A DNA stretch of 9,066 nt from Treponema sp. (GTDB lineage Bacteria; Spirochaetota; Spirochaetia; Treponematales; Breznakiellaceae), in contig JAITHH010000123.1 of assembly GCA_031280065.1 (NCBI GenBank), positions 1-9,066 on the forward strand. Reading direction: 5' to 3'. A program made the translations under genes and the position numbers. The notes below the pieces were generated by a model, which was not told the DNA's origin, did not search any database, and saw only the letters and a program-made list of their open reading frames with translations. Of the stretch, positions 6,665-9,066 are shown in pieces; the first letter of the stretch is position 1, and every line of letters starts with the position of its first letter.

Positions 6665-6682
6665 CAAACGAGCGCTCGTTTG
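6665..6682. promoter_or_regulatory. 18-bp perfect palindrome, likely TetR-family operator
   Basis: CAAACGAGCGCTCGTTTG is a perfect palindrome centred between 6673 and 6674. Its length and the ACGAnCGnTCGT-like core resemble operators of TetR-family repressors, which commonly control exporters like the one starting at 6795. No tetR gene is in the window, so the regulator would be encoded elsewhere. The site lies about 115 bp upstream of the exporter start. Confidence 0.55.
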
Positions 6683-6693
6683 TCCATATACGC

Positions 6694-6718
6694 GGTTCCC
6701 GCAGCCCTGCGGAGAACC
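6694..6718. other. Hairpin in the leader region of the exporter gene
   Basis: GGTTC-CCGCA (6694-6703) pairs fully with TGCGG (6708-6712) and GAACC (6714-6718), with a GCCC loop and one bulged A at 6713. This 10-bp stem lies between the palindromic operator and the exporter start. It would be in the transcript only if transcription starts upstream of it. It could be an attenuator stem or a DNA cruciform site; no U-tract follows. Confidence 0.4.
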
Positions 6719-6780
6719 ATCGAACTGCGGGTTGGCGCTCCCTTGAGTTGCTGCCAGCGGGAGACTGTCCCCGTTAAACA

Positions 6781-6789
6781 TGCTATAAA
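6781..6789 (+). promoter_or_regulatory. Extended -10 element abutting the exporter start codon
   Basis: TGC TATAAA (6781-6789) matches an extended -10 element (TGn plus 5 of 6 bases of TATAAT). Its 3' edge is 5 bases before ATG 6795, so transcription from it would begin at about the A of the start codon. No Shine-Dalgarno sequence precedes this ATG. The region where a -35 should lie (6761-6766, GAGACT) does not match the consensus. Confidence 0.4.
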
Positions 6790-6794
6790 ATACC

Positions 6795-8000
6795 ATGACT
6801 TCTTGGAAACGGAATTTTTATATCATGTCGGCGGGGCAGGCGGTTTCTTATATCGGCTCCGCGGCAGTGCAGTTCTCGCTCATTTGGTGGCTCACCAAAG
6901 AAACCGGTTCGGCGCTGATGCTCTCCTTGGCGGGACTCTGCGCCCATCTCCCGCAGGCGCTCCTTGGCCCCTTCGCCGGGGTGTGGGTGGATCGGCTCAA
7001 ACGGAAGACCGTGATCATTGCCGCGGATATGTTCACCGGCCTTGCGGCTCTGGCCTTTGCGTCGGCGTTCTTTTTCAGACCGCCCCCGGCGTGGGCGGTC
7101 TGCGCGGTGCTGGGAATCCGGGCTATCGGCGGCGTGTTTCAATACCCTGCAGGCGCTGCGGCAATCTCGCTGCTGGTACCCAAGGAGGAACTGGTCAAGG
7201 CAAATAGCGTCAGCCAGTTTATCATGGTTGGCTCCTTTATGCTGGGGCCGGTAATCGGGGCGGCCATGTCCGCAGCCTGGTCCATGGAGATCATCCTGCT
7301 TTCGGACACAGCTGGGGCGCTGGCGGCCTGCGCCGCGGTTGCGGTGATAAAGATTCCAGAGCTTGCGCCCGCTGTCCGCGAGAAAAAGCGCTTCTTCCAG
7401 GAGATGAAAGACGGCGCCGCGATTTATATTGAAGACAAAAAACTTTTTTTCCTGGTGGTTTTTTCGATGCTGGTGATGCTGTTTATCATGCCCCTGTCGT
7501 CCATGTACCCGCTGATGGTGTACAAGCATTTTGGGGGGCGTGAATGGCAGCTCAGTATCGTACAGGTAGTTTACGGCGCGGGGATGCTGGCCGGCGCCGT
7601 GGTCATGGGCGCGCTGGGCGGCAGGATAAAAAACAAGATAGCCGCCTCGGTGGGAGGGCTTTTCATCTACGCGGTAACCTGCCTGGCATCCGGTGCGCTT
7701 CCGCCAACCGCGGCGGGGCTGTGGCTTTTTGCGGGGATTTGTGTTGTCATGGGTTCCGGCAACAATGTATTTAACATCCCGCTCATGGCCTATATGCAGG
7801 AGACGATTCCCAATGAAAAACAGGGACGCGCCTTTTCGCTGTTGAGCTGCCTTATGAGCCTGGCCATGCCTGTAGGACTGGTGATTGCGGGCCCGGCGGC
7901 GGAGAATTTTGGCGTCGCGTTCTATTTTTTGATAGCCGGAGGGGTAAGCCTCGTGATAACAGTTATCTGTTTGTTCACGGTACGGAAACATTCGGCATAG
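6795..8000 (+). CDS. MFS transporter, DHA3 / macrolide-efflux-like
   Basis: This is a 401-residue inner-membrane protein with about 12 hydrophobic segments, of the major facilitator superfamily. The N-terminus (WKRNFYIMSAGQAVSYIGSA, then FSLIWWLT) and the motif A loop after helix 2 (GPFAGVWVDRLKRK, residues 58-71, with Asp66 and Arg67) are typical of the DHA3 group, which includes MefA-like macrolide exporters and EntS-like siderophore exporters. It most likely exports a drug or small metabolite by proton antiport; the substrate cannot be read from sequence. ATG 6795 is fixed by an in-frame TAA at 6786-6788 and by family alignment, but it lacks a ribosome binding site. A probable intrinsic terminator follows the stop. 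The TetR-like palindrome upstream suggests induction by a ligand. Confidence 0.9.
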   Translation: MTSWKRNFYIMSAGQAVSYIGSAAVQFSLIWWLTKETGSALMLSLAGLCAHLPQALLGPFAGVWVDRLKRKTVIIAADMFTGLAALAFASAFFFRPPPAWAVCAVLGIRAIGGVFQYPAGAAAISLLVPKEELVKANSVSQFIMVGSFMLGPVIGAAMSAAWSMEIILLSDTAGALAACAAVAVIKIPELAPAVREKKRFFQEMKDGAAIYIEDKKLFFLVVFSMLVMLFIMPLSSMYPLMVYKHFGGREWQLSIVQVVYGAGMLAGAVVMGALGGRIKNKIAASVGGLFIYAVTCLASGALPPTAAGLWLFAGICVVMGSGNNVFNIPLMAYMQETIPNEKQGRAFSLLSCLMSLAMPVGLVIAGPAAENFGVAFYFLIAGGVSLVITVICLFTVRKHSA

Positions 8001-8005
8001 GACGG

Positions 8006-8050
8006 AGTGAATTGCGTCAGACCGGGCGCGGGAGTGATTCACTGTTTTTT
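8006..8050 (+). terminator. Intrinsic terminator of the MFS gene
   Basis: Six bases after the stop, 8006-8015 (AGTGAATTGC) pairs with 8034-8043 (GTGATTCACT). This gives 10 pairs, two of them G-U, with an 18-nt loop that can itself fold a small CCG/CGG stem. One G and then six T residues (8045-8050) follow, as expected for rho-independent termination. The T-tract runs into the first TTTGCGCAA repeat. Confidence 0.6.
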
Positions 8051-8105
8051 GCGCAAGCGGGAATCATCATACATCATATCAGTTAGTACCCAATTCTTTG
8101 CGCAA
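8048..8105. repeat. Two TTTGCGCAA repeats upstream of the methyltransferase
   Basis: TTTGCGCAA occurs at 8048-8056 and again at 8097-8105, 49 bp apart. The core TTGCGCAA is a perfect 8-bp palindrome in both. The stretch between is AT-rich with repeated ATC/CAT triplets. The spacing before a methyltransferase gene would suit paired operator half-sites, but two copies of a 9-mer are weak evidence. Confidence 0.4.
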
Positions 8106-8116
8106 TACATCACGCC

Positions 8117-8147
8117 TTGACAAAAAAACAAGGGAGATTACGATAAA
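8117..8147 (+). promoter_or_regulatory. Putative promoter of the methyltransferase gene
   Basis: A perfect -35 hexamer TTGACA (8117-8122) is followed by GATAAA (8142-8147) at 19 bp, a little long and with a 4-of-6 match. The -10 would lie only 3 bases before ATG 8151. An AGGGAG sequence (8131-8136) lies 14 nt before the ATG, too far for an ideal ribosome binding site, and would not be in a transcript starting from this -10. Confidence 0.4.
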
Positions 8148-8150
8148 ATC

Positions 8151-9044
8151 ATGCGGACAATTGAATCTTTACATACGGATAAAAAAATTTGTGCCTCTCA
8201 AAAACTTTTCAAAAATCTGGTAAATAGTATCATCGAACACGAAGAAGCAATAAAACCATATTTTGCTTCTGACAATACGGTGATTTTTAATCAGGACTGC
8301 CTGGACGTGTTGTCCCGTATTCCTGAAAACTCGATTGATATGATCTTCGCCGATCCGCCGTATATGTTATCAAACAACGGTTTTACCTGCCTTAATGGAC
8401 GAATGGTAAATGTCAATAAAGGCGCATGGGATAAAAGCAAAGGTTTTGAGGAAGATTCTCAATTTCATCACACCTGGATTGCCGCCTGCAGGAGAGTTTT
8501 GAAACCGGAGGGTGCCATCTGGATTTCGGGAACATACCACAGTATTTATCAATGCGGGTATATGCTGCAAAAAAATGGTTTCCATATTCTCAATGACATA
8601 GCGTGGTTTAAACCAAACGCCGCTCCTAATTTAAGCTGCAGATTTTTCACCGCATCGCATGAAACGGTCATTTGGGCCCGTAAGGATAAAAAAGCCAAAC
8701 ATACATTCAATTATGAAGCAATGAAAAACGGGAATTTCCCGGAAGACCGGATGAAAAAAGAAAATACCCAAATGAGATCAGTATGGTCAATTCCCGCGCC
8801 TAAGAATGGTGAAAAAACATTCGGCAAACATCCCGCGCAAAAACCGCTTGATTTACTGCTGCGGATTATCAAGGCGTCTACAAACGATGGCGGTATAATT
8901 TTAGACCCTTTCAATGGCGGCGGGACAACCGGAGCGGCGGCGGCCTTATTAGGCAGCAGATATTACATCGGCTCCGAAATTGATGAATCCTACTGTGAAT
9001 TGACGGTAAAAAGGCTGAACCGGATTAATGAAAGAACTATTTGA
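8151..9044 (+). CDS. DNA adenine-N6 methyltransferase, beta class, DpnA (M.DpnIIB)-like
   Basis: This 297-residue enzyme is predicted to transfer a methyl group from S-adenosylmethionine to adenine N6 in DNA. Catalytic motif IV DPPY (residues 68-71, in FADPPYMLS) precedes the SAM-binding motif I (DPFNGGGTTG, 252-261), the order of beta-class methyltransferases. GKHPAQKP (225-232) is the usual motif before the SAM pocket. WISGTYHSIYQCGYMLQ, NAAPNLSCRFFTASHET and VIWARKDKKAKH closely recall DpnA of the DpnII system, which acts on GATC including single-stranded DNA. GATC specificity here is inference. The gene is visibly richer in A and T than its neighbours, consistent with horizontal acquisition. 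No DpnM-type partner lies upstream. A downstream ORF overlaps its last codons. ATG 8151 is the first start after an in-frame stop at 8118-8120. Confidence 0.9.
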   Translation: MRTIESLHTDKKICASQKLFKNLVNSIIEHEEAIKPYFASDNTVIFNQDCLDVLSRIPENSIDMIFADPPYMLSNNGFTCLNGRMVNVNKGAWDKSKGFEEDSQFHHTWIAACRRVLKPEGAIWISGTYHSIYQCGYMLQKNGFHILNDIAWFKPNAAPNLSCRFFTASHETVIWARKDKKAKHTFNYEAMKNGNFPEDRMKKENTQMRSVWSIPAPKNGEKTFGKHPAQKPLDLLLRIIKASTNDGGIILDPFNGGGTTGAAAALLGSRYYIGSEIDESYCELTVKRLNRINERTI

Positions 9045-9066
9045 CATTATGAAGCGGACAGAGCGG
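9028..9066 (+). CDS. Possible start of an overlapping downstream gene (truncated)
   Basis: An ATG at 9028, in another frame within the last codons of the methyltransferase gene, opens a frame that stays open to the window edge (MKELFDIMKRTER, 13 codons). AAAAAGG at 9008-9014 lies somewhat far upstream. A second in-frame ATG is at 9049. Overlap with the methyltransferase gene suggests coupling, and the cognate restriction endonuclease would be the classical expectation, but 13 codons cannot identify a product. Confidence 0.35.
   Translation, partial: MKELFDIMKRTER

Noticed and set aside
6680..7207. Plus-strand open frame starting before the MFS gene
   Set aside because: From 6795 it is the wrong frame of the transporter; its translation is Gly/Arg-rich without a domain.
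6783..8042. Open frame of 419 codons on the minus strand opposite the MFS gene
   Set aside because: Its translation is rich in His, Arg and Gln with no domain, and it covers the clear 12-helix transporter. It also runs through the terminator.
1..9066. CRISPR array, tRNA or rRNA genes, or a phage module
   Set aside because: No regularly spaced repeats, no cloverleaf-like sequence and no structural phage genes were seen on either strand.

Overview
The window is GC-rich and bacterial. It looks like a chromosomal segment of a spirochaete, probably a Treponema-type gut anaerobe. This is inferred from gene content: a long IleS with a DUF5915-like tail, an FmdB zinc ribbon with an Ala/Pro/Gly tail, a DRTGG-domain protein of the kind known from anaerobes, and a small coiled-coil protein that resembles spirochaete hypothetical proteins. 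The sequence alone does not fix the species.

Layout. A plus-strand block (1-4745) holds the 3' end of ileS, a lipoprotein gene overlapping it by 8 bp, a short inverted-repeat element, fmdB, a zinc-ribbon membrane protein gene overlapping fmdB by 4 bp, and a GH95 alpha-L-fucosidase gene. A convergent minus-strand block (6473 down to 4857) holds a DRTGG protein, 5-formyltetrahydrofolate cyclo-ligase and the coiled-coil hypothetical protein. It probably forms one operon read from a promoter near 6500-6526. A regulatory region of about 320 bp (6474-6794) carries GC-rich hairpins, an 18-bp perfect palindrome that looks like a TetR-type operator, and a -10 element directly abutting the next start codon. 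It leads into a plus-strand MFS drug-exporter gene (6795-8000), which ends in an intrinsic terminator. A visibly more AT-rich DNA adenine methyltransferase of the DpnA (M.DpnIIB) type follows (8151-9044). The first codons of an overlapping downstream ORF, possibly its restriction partner, run off the edge.

Most genes are housekeeping or ordinary accessory functions. The most unusual non-coding signal is a pair of elements sharing a perfect 13-bp terminal inverted repeat (AGAGCCTGTTCAA). One is 78 bp and one only 27 bp, and each begins exactly at a stop codon. The most likely defence-related content is the methyltransferase at the right edge. No complete novel system is visible inside the window.
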